DNA of 64,000 bases from JACPYF01 sp947085845 (GCA_947085845.1 CAMTXO010000001.1:1-64000), one strand, 5' to 3'. Counted from the first letter of the stretch, positions 42,627-50,466 are shown. The notes: generated by a model not told the origin, from the sequence alone. Made by a program: numbers and translations.

Positions 42627-43667
42627 ATGAATAACGAAGATCCACTTACAAATAGCCCTGTCCCTGAACAGCCTGAGCTAACTACAGAACCTGCAGTGCA
42701 GCCACTAGAGCCCACGCCTGTAGTCTCGGAGCAACCGTTACAATCGCCGACCCCGATAGAACAACCGGTCGTCACTGCTACACCACAGCCAGTTATGCCA
42801 CCTCAGCCTCCAGTAGAGCAACAACCACAGTTCATTGGATCAGCACCAACACCACCTACTAATACTCGTTCATTCAAGCCATTTATTTTTGGCGGAATAG
42901 GGTTACTGATAGTAGCTATAGTTGGCATCGCAGCATTTAGCTTCTTTGTACCGAATCAAGCGGACTACAATGCAGCCATAGATTCTTACAACAAAGTAGC
43001 CGATGCAAACAACAAACTAGCTGATGACATTGAGGAGTTCGATAAGTATCTCTCCGATAGTACCAGCACACCAATTACGAAAAATAGAATAGAAGATGAC
43101 TACCAGTCTTATAAAGATGCTTTTAAAGAAATGAAAGATCTAAAAGCTCTTCGAGACGGAGAAACTAGCGAAGCATACGCTAATCTTTCAAAGAAAAACG
43201 ATGAATACACAAAATACTTTGACGGCGTGATGGGCTCATATGATGACATTATTAGTATCGACGAAGATTGCTCAACTGACTGGAATGCCGTTGGAGAAAA
43301 GGTTGGAGATGACATAACACAATTAACTTCAGCATATGACGAAGCAGTGGAGCCTTGTAAGGATGTGCTCGAGAATTTACAGAAATCCGACGAAGAGTTG
43401 ATAGCCTCACTAGGAAAAGATGCTCTGGCTTACTTGGAAGATGTAAGAAGCACAGTACTAGATTTAGTCGAAGCTTACCAGGCGGGTAACCAGACAGCGT
43501 TCCTAGCTGCTCAGGGCGAGCTTGCACAACTAGACGAAGAATACTTAACCAGAGCTGAGAAGTTCGAAAAAGACATGAAAAAAGAAAGTGACGACAAATC
43601 AATCAATGATGCCGCTCACAAGTTCAAAGATGTTCTAGAAAAAAAGGCTAAAGATAGTATATTTTAA
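42627..43667 (+). CDS. Membrane-anchored coiled-coil protein with Pro-rich tail
   Basis: 346 residues. Residues 1-85 are rich in Pro, Gln and Val (PVVTATPQPVMPPQPPVEQQ), followed by one span (FIFGGIGLLIVAIVGIAAFS) and a mostly helical outside region (YNAAIDSYNKVADANNKLAD, AYQAGNQTAFLAAQGELAQL). It contains two Cys (in the DEDCSTDW and VEPCKDV segments) that could form a disulfide. Third consecutive gene with this tail-span-outside layout. Function unknown. Confidence 0.65.
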   Translation: MNNEDPLTNSPVPEQPELTTEPAVQPLEPTPVVSEQPLQSPTPIEQPVVTATPQPVMPPQPPVEQQPQFIGSAPTPPTNTRSFKPFIFGGIGLLIVAIVGIAAFSFFVPNQADYNAAIDSYNKVADANNKLADDIEEFDKYLSDSTSTPITKNRIEDDYQSYKDAFKEMKDLKALRDGETSEAYANLSKKNDEYTKYFDGVMGSYDDIISIDEDCSTDWNAVGEKVGDDITQLTSAYDEAVEPCKDVLENLQKSDEELIASLGKDALAYLEDVRSTVLDLVEAYQAGNQTAFLAAQGELAQLDEEYLTRAEKFEKDMKKESDDKSINDAAHKFKDVLEKKAKDSIF

Positions 43668-43670
43668 CTG

Positions 43671-43699
43671 TTGCTAAAAGCATTCTCATCTGTTACAAT
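43671..43699 (+). promoter_or_regulatory. Extended -10 promoter of rplK
   Basis: TTGCTA at 43671-43676, 17-nt spacer, TACAAT at 43694-43699 preceded by TGT, an extended -10. The transcript start is predicted near 43706. Confidence 0.65.
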
Positions 43700-43712
43700 C
43701 ATTTAGTTACGC

Positions 43713-43735
43713 ACTCGATAATTATCAAATCGAGT
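43713..43735 (+). promoter_or_regulatory. Leader hairpin of the rplK-rplA operon
   Basis: ACTCGAT (43713-43719) pairs perfectly with ATCGAGT (43729-43735) around a 9-nt loop. No T-run follows, so it is not a terminator. It could be a protein-binding or stability element. Confidence 0.45.
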
Positions 43736-43765
43736 CATCTTATGAAAAGGAAATAGAGAGAAATT

Positions 43766-44191
43766 ATGGCAAAGAAAGTTATTGGCAATTTAAAGCTACG
43801 TATCCCAGCTGGGCGTGCGACCGCTGGTCCTCCAGTAGGTTCAACCCTTGGCCAATGGGGACTAAATATGATGGATTTTATCAATCCATTCAACGACGCA
43901 ACAAAAGACTTACAAGGTAAAGACGTTATCGTACACATGGCAATCTATGACGACCGTAGTTTTACATGGAAAAGCCTCGGACGACCAGTAGACGACCTAA
44001 TTCGTGAAAAAATTGGCATTCAAAAAGGCAGCGGAAAGCCACATAGTGAAAAAGTAGGTAAAATTACTCGCGCACAACTAGAAGAAATTGCCGAAGTAAA
44101 AATGGATCAATTAAACGCAATTGACATGGACGGTGCAGTAAAAGTTATTGCTGGCACAGCCCGCAGTATGGGTGTCGAGGTAGAGGGTTAA
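43766..44191 (+). CDS. rplK: 50S ribosomal protein L11
   Basis: 141 residues, invariant family length. LKLRIPAGRATAGPPVGSTL and GKITRAQLEEIAEVKMDQLN plus IAGTARSMGVEVEG identify it. L11 forms the GTPase-associated centre with L10. AAGGAA lies upstream. Its stop overlaps the next ATG by one base. Confidence 0.97.
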   Translation: MAKKVIGNLKLRIPAGRATAGPPVGSTLGQWGLNMMDFINPFNDATKDLQGKDVIVHMAIYDDRSFTWKSLGRPVDDLIREKIGIQKGSGKPHSEKVGKITRAQLEEIAEVKMDQLNAIDMDGAVKVIAGTARSMGVEVEG

Positions 44192-44379
44192 TGACGGGAA
44201 TAGACTTTATGGTAGAAAGTGCCAGCTTAACTGCAGATGTTTCGGGCATATTTAGAGAATATGCCGTAGAAAATGGTAAAGCGGCTGTGCCAACACCAGA
44301 GGCTATCGCAAAAAGTGCGCTCTTGATACACAAGAGTAGATTAGAGCTCAGTCAAGATACCTCAGCAGACCAGGATTAG
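44191..44379 (+). CDS. Small uncharacterised protein between L11 and L1
   Basis: 62 residues starting in a TAATG overlap with rplK, with GAGGG upstream, so translation is probably coupled. The sequence (TGIDFMVESASLTADVSGIF, TPEAIAKSALLIHKSRLELS) is helical and acidic and is not recognised. L11 and L1 are normally adjacent without an intervening gene. Confidence 0.6.
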   Translation: MTGIDFMVESASLTADVSGIFREYAVENGKAAVPTPEAIAKSALLIHKSRLELSQDTSADQD

Positions 44380-44440
44380 TAAATTATTTAATACGTGGGA
44401 GGCCTAAAAAGCCGCTAGCACCACAAAAGGAGTCATATAA

Positions 44441-45412
44441 ATGGCAAAAAAAGCAGAACTACTAGAACAAGCAAAGAAATTAAAGCTTGAAGTAACAACC
44501 AAAAACACTATTGCTGAACTCGAAGCTGCTATTGCAGCAGCTGGCGAGCCTGTTGAAGAAGCACCGAAAAAAGAAGGTGTTGCTAAAGCTGGGAAACGTT
44601 CAGAAAAGGCATTGAAAGAAACTGAAGAGAAGATCGAAAAAGAAGCCCGCAAAGAATCCGGTGATACAACTGCAAAAGATCCAGAAGCTGTCGACAAAAA
44701 GAAAGGCCCAGTACCAGTTGCTCGACCAACTATCGAACGTCGTGGCAAAAAGTATCAAGAAGCAGCTAAGCTAATTGAAAAAGAGAAACTATATGCACTT
44801 GCCGAAGCTTTAGAGCTAGCTAGCAAAACCAGCCCAAGCAAATTTGATGCTTCAGTTGAAGTACATGTACGCCTAGGTGTTGACCCTCGACAAGCCGACC
44901 AAAACATTCGCTCAACTGTCAGCCTTCCTCATGGAACAGGTAAAACTATTCGCGTAGCTGTATTTGCTCCTAGCGACCAACACGAAGCAGCTAAAAAGGC
45001 TGGTGCTGATGTTGTAGGTGAAGACGAATTCCTACAACAACTCGATAAAGAAGAGATTAACTTTGATATTCTAGTTGCTACTCCACAATTTATGCCGCGC
45101 CTAGGCAAATACGCTCGCGTTTTAGGCCCACGTGGTCTCATGCCAAATCCTAAAAGCGGAACAGTATCTACTGACGTTGCTAAAGCTGTTAAAGAAGCTA
45201 AAACTGGCAAGATCGAATACCGTGTCGACAAACAAGCAATTGTACACGTAGCTATAGGTAAGGTATCGTTTGGCAAAGACAAGCTCCATGAAAATGCAAA
45301 AGCATTTCTAGACAGCTTACAAACCCAAAAACCTAGCAGTATAAAGGGAGCCTACGTTCACACCATTACGGTCACTACGACTCAAGGTCCTGGCATTAAA
45401 GTTACTATCTAG
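44441..45412 (+). CDS. rplA: 50S ribosomal protein L1 with long N-terminal extension
   Basis: 323 residues, about 90 more than usual. The L1 core begins at about residue 102 (RGKKYQEAAKLIEKEKLYAL), with SVEVHVRLGVDPRQADQNIR, ARVLGPRGLMPNPKSGTVST and the C-terminal KGAYVHTITVTTTQGPGIKV. Residues 1-35 (LLEQAKKLKLEVTTKNTIAE) resemble a SAP/Rho-N-like helix pair; residues 36-100 are charged and disordered-looking. AAGGAG precedes the ATG. Confidence 0.95.
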   Translation: MAKKAELLEQAKKLKLEVTTKNTIAELEAAIAAAGEPVEEAPKKEGVAKAGKRSEKALKETEEKIEKEARKESGDTTAKDPEAVDKKKGPVPVARPTIERRGKKYQEAAKLIEKEKLYALAEALELASKTSPSKFDASVEVHVRLGVDPRQADQNIRSTVSLPHGTGKTIRVAVFAPSDQHEAAKKAGADVVGEDEFLQQLDKEEINFDILVATPQFMPRLGKYARVLGPRGLMPNPKSGTVSTDVAKAVKEAKTGKIEYRVDKQAIVHVAIGKVSFGKDKLHENAKAFLDSLQTQKPSSIKGAYVHTITVTTTQGPGIKVTI

Positions 45413-45837
45413 TTTGTAATACGAATAAACGGTTTACGAAGTAAAAATACAAATTTTTTAGGTCGTCCAGCCGGCTTTATTAAGTGAGTATGTTGGTGAA
45501 CAACAGACTTGATAACCGAAGCTGGAGCACGGGCATAAATATTGTAGCCTTTCTTCTCATAACTTCCTAAAAGTTGCACAAATTCTGCAGATGCATCTTT
45601 AGGGATATCCGCAAGTGACGCTGTATGTTTTTTAGGAACTATCATTAAGTGATTGGCAACATTCTGTCCATCCCATAAAGAATAGCTAAATATATTGTAT
45701 ACAACCTTAAAGTGCTTGGTTTCTTCTATAAGTTGGTCGCTGCCTGTTTTAATTTCACAAAAAGGACAGGTATTTGGTTTTGTTTTTAAATATCCTTTAT
45801 ATTCTTTTTCTTCTTTACGAGAGCGAGTAGCTGTCAT
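45409..45837 (-). CDS. HIT-family nucleotide hydrolase/transferase (1)
   Basis: 142 residues. TCPFCEIKTG opens the domain, NVANHLMIVPKKHTASLADI is the central part, and SVVHQHTHLIKPAGRP carries the HxHxH histidine triad. HIT proteins cleave or transfer nucleoside monophosphates from phosphoramidates and dinucleotides. Its start overlaps the upstream nucleotidyltransferase-like gene by 4 bases, suggesting they act on related compounds. Confidence 0.85.
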   Translation of the reverse strand: MTATRSRKEEKEYKGYLKTKPNTCPFCEIKTGSDQLIEETKHFKVVYNIFSYSLWDGQNVANHLMIVPKKHTASLADIPKDASAEFVQLLGSYEKKGYNIYARAPASVIKSVVHQHTHLIKPAGRPKKFVFLLRKPFIRITN

Positions 45838-46685
45838 AGTGTACCGTTTTTTGTTGCAACACCGCCCAAACGTTTACTGATTGCTGTTGTGCTAAACCTT
45901 CCACCAAGTAGTTCGTCTGTATAGAATTCATGACCTGGAAGTTTGACTACATCTGTGTCAACAAAAGGAGCACCTTCTACACCTTCAAGGCGATCAAATA
46001 TATCTTGTGATTCGTAATAAATTGACCAAACATCAGGCTCAACAAGGCGAGCAATTGAGAGAATATCATCATGGGGCGTACCTGTAAGTTTTTTGTTCAC
46101 GTTATCATGTATCGTTACAGCATCGGCAATTGGGACTCTAATATCTTGTCCGGCAAGTTGAACAGATGTCGTTGCAGCTAAAACATCCCTTGCTCGTGAC
46201 TGCCAGCTATAAATAGGTCGAAGTGTTCCACCTTTTTCTTCTTTAAGTCCTTTGCGATCTGCAACAGCAGCGTCTCCATCAACACTAACAACAAGTTTAA
46301 TTTCTCCAAAGGTGAGGGCTTCTTGGCAATATGCCATCTTTTCAACTTCTGACAAGCCGTCCCACGCGCCATTTTCACCTGTTACTTTTTCAAAATGAAA
46401 AGGAACAGCTTCTAGTTTAGTGTGTAGTAAGTATGCACGATGGTTTGGATGTAAAAGATCGAAAACTCCAGAAGTAAAAACTACAGTAGATCCTTCCTCG
46501 GCCCACTCCATTCTTTGCTGCACAAGCTGGACAGTCGCCTCACCGCCCGTTTCTATAGGATCATACACACCTTCTTCATGTATTGCATCCATCATAGACT
46601 GAGTAATGTCTCTGTCAACTTGAGCCTCAGTCACAACAGGTTGTGGTGGTGTGTTTTCTGTTATTTCCCCTCGTAAACTAGCCAT
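45834..46685 (-). CDS. Cytidylyltransferase-like protein with HPNH motif
   Basis: 283 residues. VVFTSGVFDLLHPNHRAYLL at about residues 67-86 is the nucleotidyltransferase start, but the HxGH signature reads HPNH. IKLVVSVDGDAAVADRKG follows as in CTP/ATP-transferases. There is a 65-residue N-terminal and a long C-terminal extension (DDILSIARLVEPDVWSIYYE). The substrate is unknown; the Gly to Asn change may affect catalysis. Operon with HIT protein 1. Confidence 0.7.
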   Translation of the reverse strand: MASLRGEITENTPPQPVVTEAQVDRDITQSMMDAIHEEGVYDPIETGGEATVQLVQQRMEWAEEGSTVVFTSGVFDLLHPNHRAYLLHTKLEAVPFHFEKVTGENGAWDGLSEVEKMAYCQEALTFGEIKLVVSVDGDAAVADRKGLKEEKGGTLRPIYSWQSRARDVLAATTSVQLAGQDIRVPIADAVTIHDNVNKKLTGTPHDDILSIARLVEPDVWSIYYESQDIFDRLEGVEGAPFVDTDVVKLPGHEFYTDELLGGRFSTTAISKRLGGVATKNGTL

Positions 46686-46699
46686 ATATACAAACTATA
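46686..46699 (-). promoter_or_regulatory. -10 box for a leaderless cytidylyltransferase-like mRNA
   Basis: TATAGT (reverse of 46694-46699) lies 8 nt before the ATG at 46685; no Shine-Dalgarno. Confidence 0.45.
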
Positions 46700-46822
46700 A
46701 TGACACAGCTTTTTATCTTTGTCTATGTACTAAAAACAACGAACGAACTGATCGTTGGAAGATTTTTTGAATATGAGATAAAATAGATACAAAGCAGTGA
46801 GATGGTGGTAGCACTTTCAGTG

Positions 46823-46852
46823 TTGTCTCGGCTAAAAGTACAAAATTATACT
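46823..46852 (+). promoter_or_regulatory. Promoter of the thyA-like operon
   Basis: TTGTCT at 46823-46828, 18-nt spacer, TATACT at 46847-46852. It places transcription start near 46859 and so supports the ATG at 46877 over an in-frame ATG at 46802. Confidence 0.5.
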
Positions 46853-46876
46853 GAAATATACAGGGGTAATAAGAAT

Positions 46877-47794
46877 ATGAGCGAGATAACAACACCACCG
46901 GAAACCTACAAAGACCCACAAGATAGAGTTCCAGACTCACAGTACCAAGATTTTCTTCGCAAAATCATGGAAGAAGGTGAAGAAGTGAAGCCTATCCAAG
47001 GAGAAAAAGCCAAAAGACTGATCGGCGCTCAGCTTCATTACAAACTAGAAAATGGCTTTCCAATTATAGGTGAGAGAGATATGTCAGGCGGCATGATACG
47101 GGGAGCAATAGCCGAGCACATTGCTTTTTTAAATGGTGCTAGAACACAAGCGGAACTTGAAGAATTTGGCTGTAAATGGTGGGATAGATGGCTAACAAAA
47201 GAACAGTGCGCTAAATTTGGACTAGAAGAAGGCGATATGGGTGACGGTTCATATGGCGCGGCTTGGACGAACTTTCCTACAAGCGAAGGTGAGCCATTTA
47301 ATCAGATTGAAAATATCAGTGAGCAGTTAGAAGAATTGCCTTTTCTGAGGACTCATTTTATTTCACCTTGGATTCCACAGTATACTATTGCCGGTGAAGG
47401 TAAAGATAGAAAAGTCGTTGTAGCCCCTTGTCACGGTTGGGTACACCTCCTAACAAATCCTGAAAAAAAGGAACTAACCTTGCATCACTTCCAAAGAAGT
47501 GGCGACATACCAGTTGGTGTTCCATTCAACATGATCCAGTACGGCGCAATGGGACTTATGGCTGCTCAAGCTATCGACTACACGCTCAAAGAAGTAGTCT
47601 TTACCTTTTCTGACGCGCACATTTATGAAAGTCAGTATGAGCATGTTAAAGAGCTCATTTCACGAGAACCGAAAAAGTTAGGCACTGTGAGCCTAAGTCG
47701 TACTTGTGAAAATATTAAAGATTATCGACCAGATGATTTCATACTAACTGACTATGAAGCACATCCAGCCATGAGGATTCCGACTCCAGTCTAA
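46877..47794 (+). CDS. thyA: Divergent thymidylate synthase
   Basis: 305 residues from the ATG at 46877, which has AGGGG at 46862-46866. Conserved: nucleophile Cys185 in APCHGWVHL, phosphate-binding QRSGD (206-210), GVPFNMIQY with Asn218 (dUMP-selective; Asp in dCMP hydroxymethylases) and DAHIY (246-250). Odd: the N-terminal RTGTGT-type loop carrying a phosphate-binding Arg is replaced by KPIQGEKAKRLIG. It should methylate dUMP using methylene-tetrahydrofolate; DHFR for cofactor recycling is encoded at 49730. HIT protein 2 follows with a one-base overlap. Confidence 0.82.
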   Translation: MSEITTPPETYKDPQDRVPDSQYQDFLRKIMEEGEEVKPIQGEKAKRLIGAQLHYKLENGFPIIGERDMSGGMIRGAIAEHIAFLNGARTQAELEEFGCKWWDRWLTKEQCAKFGLEEGDMGDGSYGAAWTNFPTSEGEPFNQIENISEQLEELPFLRTHFISPWIPQYTIAGEGKDRKVVVAPCHGWVHLLTNPEKKELTLHHFQRSGDIPVGVPFNMIQYGAMGLMAAQAIDYTLKEVVFTFSDAHIYESQYEHVKELISREPKKLGTVSLSRTCENIKDYRPDDFILTDYEAHPAMRIPTPV

Positions 47795-48237
47795 TGAAGA
47801 AAAGTTTTGTAAACGATCAAAACACAGGTCGTCCGGACGACACCTATCGAAATGTTATTAAAGACATAGCACAGGACGGAGTTTGTCCGTTTTGTACTGA
47901 GCATCTAGCTACATACCACAAAAATCCTGCGGTCATCGATGGCAAATATTGGATACTGACAGACAGCATGTACCCATACAAAAACTCTGCACATCACTTC
48001 CTGATTATCCACAAGGCGCACGTTGAACATATACACCAAGTCTCTAGCCCTGCATGGAAAGAGCTAAAAACCATCATAGATAATGCACAAAAAGACCGCA
48101 AAATGCCTGGAGCTACCCTGCTTTTCCGTTTTGGTGACACACGGTACACCGGAGCAAGTGTTAGTCATCTCCATGCACAGCTGGTGTCTGGTACGGGCAA
48201 GAAAGATGTCGAACCGATAATTACTAGGGTAGGCTAA
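47794..48237 (+). CDS. HIT-family protein (2)
   Basis: 147 residues. VCPFCTEHL, then YPYKNSAHHFLIIHKAHVEH and GASVSHLHAQLVSGTGKK, where HLHAQ is a histidine triad with the last His replaced by Gln, as in GalT/Ap4A phosphorylase-like branches. It may transfer rather than hydrolyse nucleotides. Translationally coupled to the ThyA-like gene, and convergent with the deaminase gene (4-nt overlap). Confidence 0.8.
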   Translation: MKKSFVNDQNTGRPDDTYRNVIKDIAQDGVCPFCTEHLATYHKNPAVIDGKYWILTDSMYPYKNSAHHFLIIHKAHVEHIHQVSSPAWKELKTIIDNAQKDRKMPGATLLFRFGDTRYTGASVSHLHAQLVSGTGKKDVEPIITRVG

Positions 48238-49109
48238 TCCTCGTCAGGTACAACGCGGACAATCTCTATATCTGCCGCTTTTAGGACATCTTCGGCGTCC
48301 ATTACAGAGTAGCCGTCCTGATAATAGACTTTATTGATTCCGGCCGTAGAAAGTAGCCGTGCACAGGCAGGGCAGGGGAAAGTAGTCACATACATAGAAG
48401 AGCCTTCGAGCTCTGTTCCTTCCTTGGCAGCCTGTGCAATTAAGCTTGCCTCTGCATGGATCGACTTAGATAGCTCAATAGCTTCACCCGGACCAAAGTT
48501 TGATTTGGGGTCACCAAAAGTGTTAATACCATAATCTTTACATGGCATTTGCTCGTTGTAACCGACATATGCAATCTGACCATCCTTGGCAATCGCCGCA
48601 CCAACCTGACGCCACCAATCTGGACTCTTTTCAGCTGCTTTTCTAGCAATACTGATAGCTTCGCGGTCAAAATCCTCGACCGACACTGTGCGATCGGGTG
48701 AAATTATATGTTCGTGCGCTGTAATTTGTCTATCCCACCGAAGGAATACTGGTTCAAACGTTACAGTATGAAGTTCTAGATGATTTTCAGCAACTTCGTG
48801 GCTGATTTCTTCGTCTGGCATAGTAATGTGCATATTATCAGGCAACATCCCAAGGGCTCTTTTACCCAAAAGCTGTACACGACGCTGCGACGGAGCTAGA
48901 ACTGCCTGTAGAGCCTCCGTCATTTGAACTGGTTGAACAGCTCTGACATCTCTTTCAAGGGCTGGAACCTCTTCTAGCAAGTCTTCGTCGAGAAGGTATA
49001 TATTATCTTGAGCCTGTTTTTCAATAAACTTTAAATAGCCAGCATGTAGTGCGGGCATATACATCATTACTGCCCCTTGTGATTCAGTCGCAAGAGCACG
49101 TTCAGTCAT
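48234..49109 (-). CDS. dCMP-deaminase-like protein with an extra N-terminal domain
   Basis: 291 residues from the ATG at 49109; a TTG at 49115 is in frame. The C-terminal half (about residues 145-291) is a zinc deaminase: HAE with the catalytic Glu in SKSIHAEASLI and PCPAC in TTFPCPACARLL. GAAIAKDGQIAYVGYNEQMP matches the dCMP deaminase start. Residues 1-140 form a separate region that I cannot assign (VQLLGKRALGMLPDNMHITM). A dCMP to dUMP reaction would feed the ThyA-like enzyme. It follows the nucleotidyltransferase gene directly. Confidence 0.78.
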   Translation of the reverse strand: MTERALATESQGAVMMYMPALHAGYLKFIEKQAQDNIYLLDEDLLEEVPALERDVRAVQPVQMTEALQAVLAPSQRRVQLLGKRALGMLPDNMHITMPDEEISHEVAENHLELHTVTFEPVFLRWDRQITAHEHIISPDRTVSVEDFDREAISIARKAAEKSPDWWRQVGAAIAKDGQIAYVGYNEQMPCKDYGINTFGDPKSNFGPGEAIELSKSIHAEASLIAQAAKEGTELEGSSMYVTTFPCPACARLLSTAGINKVYYQDGYSVMDAEDVLKAADIEIVRVVPDED

Positions 49110-49111
49110 AT

Positions 49112-49696
49112 TCAAGAACTTCTTATTTTACCGATGAAATCTTTGATTAAACTATCTATTTGGCCAGCAAGCTGCTCGGCGCCATCAATTGTTAGTAGGC
49201 GAATGCGAGCAGTTGTAGATGTAGTTGCCTGTGGAGGCAATACAATAACTTGGCCACATATGCCTTTAAACGTTTTGTTTACTTCGTCCGTAATGTCTTC
49301 TGTACTGGCGGAGGTTATCAGTATGTCTGGGCGCACTAGTGCAACAAGGTCCGTTGTACCATGGCGTACTTGATGGACTGTCACATAGTCAACATGGCGA
49401 AGATGCAGTAGCATTTCTATACGTTCGTCTTCGGGTACAATTGGTCGCTTAGGGCCTTTACGTAGCTTTGTCAGCTCGTCAGAATCAATACCAACAATCA
49501 GCATATCTCCGTGAGATTTAGCTTTTTGCAAATATTTTGCATGCCCTTCATGGATAAGATCATACACACCCTGCGTCATAACAATCTTCTTGCCGTCTTT
49601 TTTGTGTTGCTTTACTATATCAACCAAAATATCGTCGTCGGTAATTAGCCTGTCACGAAGGGTTGTGTCCCTAGTTTGTTTTTTCACCTTACTCAT
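49112..49696 (-). CDS. Nucleotidyltransferase, RfaE/TagD-like
   Basis: 194 residues. KIVMTQGVYDLIHEGHAKYL carries the HxGH motif, and MLIVGIDSDELTKLRKGPKR followed by PIVPEDERIEMLLHLRHVDY are typical of the glycerol-3-phosphate cytidylyltransferase / heptose-phosphate adenylyltransferase group. It joins a phosphorylated alcohol or sugar to CMP or AMP. It lies between folA and the deaminase gene in one minus-strand operon. Confidence 0.85.
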   Translation of the reverse strand: MSKVKKQTRDTTLRDRLITDDDILVDIVKQHKKDGKKIVMTQGVYDLIHEGHAKYLQKAKSHGDMLIVGIDSDELTKLRKGPKRPIVPEDERIEMLLHLRHVDYVTVHQVRHGTTDLVALVRPDILITSASTEDITDEVNKTFKGICGQVIVLPPQATTSTTARIRLLTIDGAEQLAGQIDSLIKDFIGKIRSS

Positions 49697-49729
49697 TGTA
49701 GATCTATTGTAAACACCTTTTATATACTG

Positions 49730-50245
49730 TCAATTATCACTCTGTATGCGCTCGTACTCAACAAAGCTAAAACCATACTTATTATCATCGTCACTTTCAA
49801 ACTTCTGCTCGGACTTTTTCTGCCATGCATCACTATCTATAGCAGGGAAGTGCACATCGGCTTCTGGAAAGTCTGCATCAACTTCTGTTGCGAATATTCG
49901 TTCAGCCAAAGGTAGAATTTGGGCATATATAGCCGCACCGCCGATAACATTCACGACATTGGCTTCTGGCTTTGCTAATTCCAAGGCCTCTTCGATAGAA
50001 TGCGCCACAACTACACCGTCAGCTGCAAAATCTTCGTTTTTTGTAATAACAATATTTTCTCTGTCGGGAAGTGCACGGTCGCCAATTGAATTAAATGTCT
50101 TTCGTCCCATAACAACAGTAGTGCCAAGTGTGATTTTACGAAAGTTTGCCATGTCTTTACGCATCTCGCCCAATTTCCATAACAAATCGTTATCTTTGCC
50201 TAGCTCACCATTTCTACCGTAAGCAGCTACTATATCTATGCTCAT
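49730..50245 (-). CDS. folA: Dihydrofolate reductase
   Basis: 171 residues. IVAAYGRNGELGKDNDLLWK, TVVMGRKTFNSIG and VVNVIGGAAIYAQILPLA are DHFR signatures. It reduces dihydrofolate, the by-product of ThyA, with NADPH. First gene of a minus-strand operon, divergent from the rplJ leader. Confidence 0.95.
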   Translation of the reverse strand: MSIDIVAAYGRNGELGKDNDLLWKLGEMRKDMANFRKITLGTTVVMGRKTFNSIGDRALPDRENIVITKNEDFAADGVVVAHSIEEALELAKPEANVVNVIGGAAIYAQILPLAERIFATEVDADFPEADVHFPAIDSDAWQKKSEQKFESDDDNKYGFSFVEYERIQSDN

Positions 50246-50324
50246 TCCTCAAACCCTGCCTTACTCCACACCCTTTTGATTTTTACCGTTCTTTATATAT
50301 AAAAGTATACACTATAGCCCTAGT

Positions 50325-50353
50325 TTGACAGATTGAGAGGCGTTTGATACGAT
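50325..50353 (+). promoter_or_regulatory. Promoter of rplJL
   Basis: Consensus TTGACA at 50325-50330, 17-nt spacer, TACGAT at 50348-50353 preceded by TGA (extended -10). Predicted start near 50360. Confidence 0.75.
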
Positions 50354-50372
50354 AGTTTGTGAACATTACCCG

Positions 50373-50414
50373 AAGACAGTAGCGGTCCCTAGGACTTAAT
50401 CAGCTACCGAGGAG
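50373..50414 (+). promoter_or_regulatory. L10 leader (ribosomal protein leader RNA)
   Basis: The segment starting GAAGACAGTAGC and ending CTTAATCAGCTACCGAGG matches the conserved L10-binding leader. GTAGC (50379-50383) pairs with GCTAC (50403-50407), enclosing GTCC/GGAC (50385-50388 with 50392-50395), with CTTAAT in the internal loop. In other bacteria L10(L12)4 binds here and represses its own operon. Confidence 0.85.
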
Positions 50415-50433
50415 TAAACAATTAGACATGTTA

Positions 50434-50466
50434 GTCTTTGGTAATGCGAGAATCAAAGACTTTTTT
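50434..50466 (+). terminator. Attenuator terminator of the rplJL leader
   Basis: GTCTTTG (50434-50440) pairs with CAAAGAC (50454-50460) followed by six T. It lies about 60 nt upstream of rplJ, so binding of L10 to the leader probably controls read-through. Confidence 0.8.

Noticed and set aside
44393..44430. Small GC-rich hairpin before rplA as an L1-binding feedback site
   Set aside because: Only a 3-bp core stem (GGC/GCC) is clear and no resemblance to the 23S L1 site was seen.
46877..47794. dCMP or dUMP hydroxymethylase in place of thymidylate synthase
   Set aside because: Asn218 in GVPFNMIQY, which selects dUMP, is kept; dCMP hydroxymethylases have Asp there. A dUMP hydroxymethylase cannot be fully excluded, but DHFR next to it fits ThyA.
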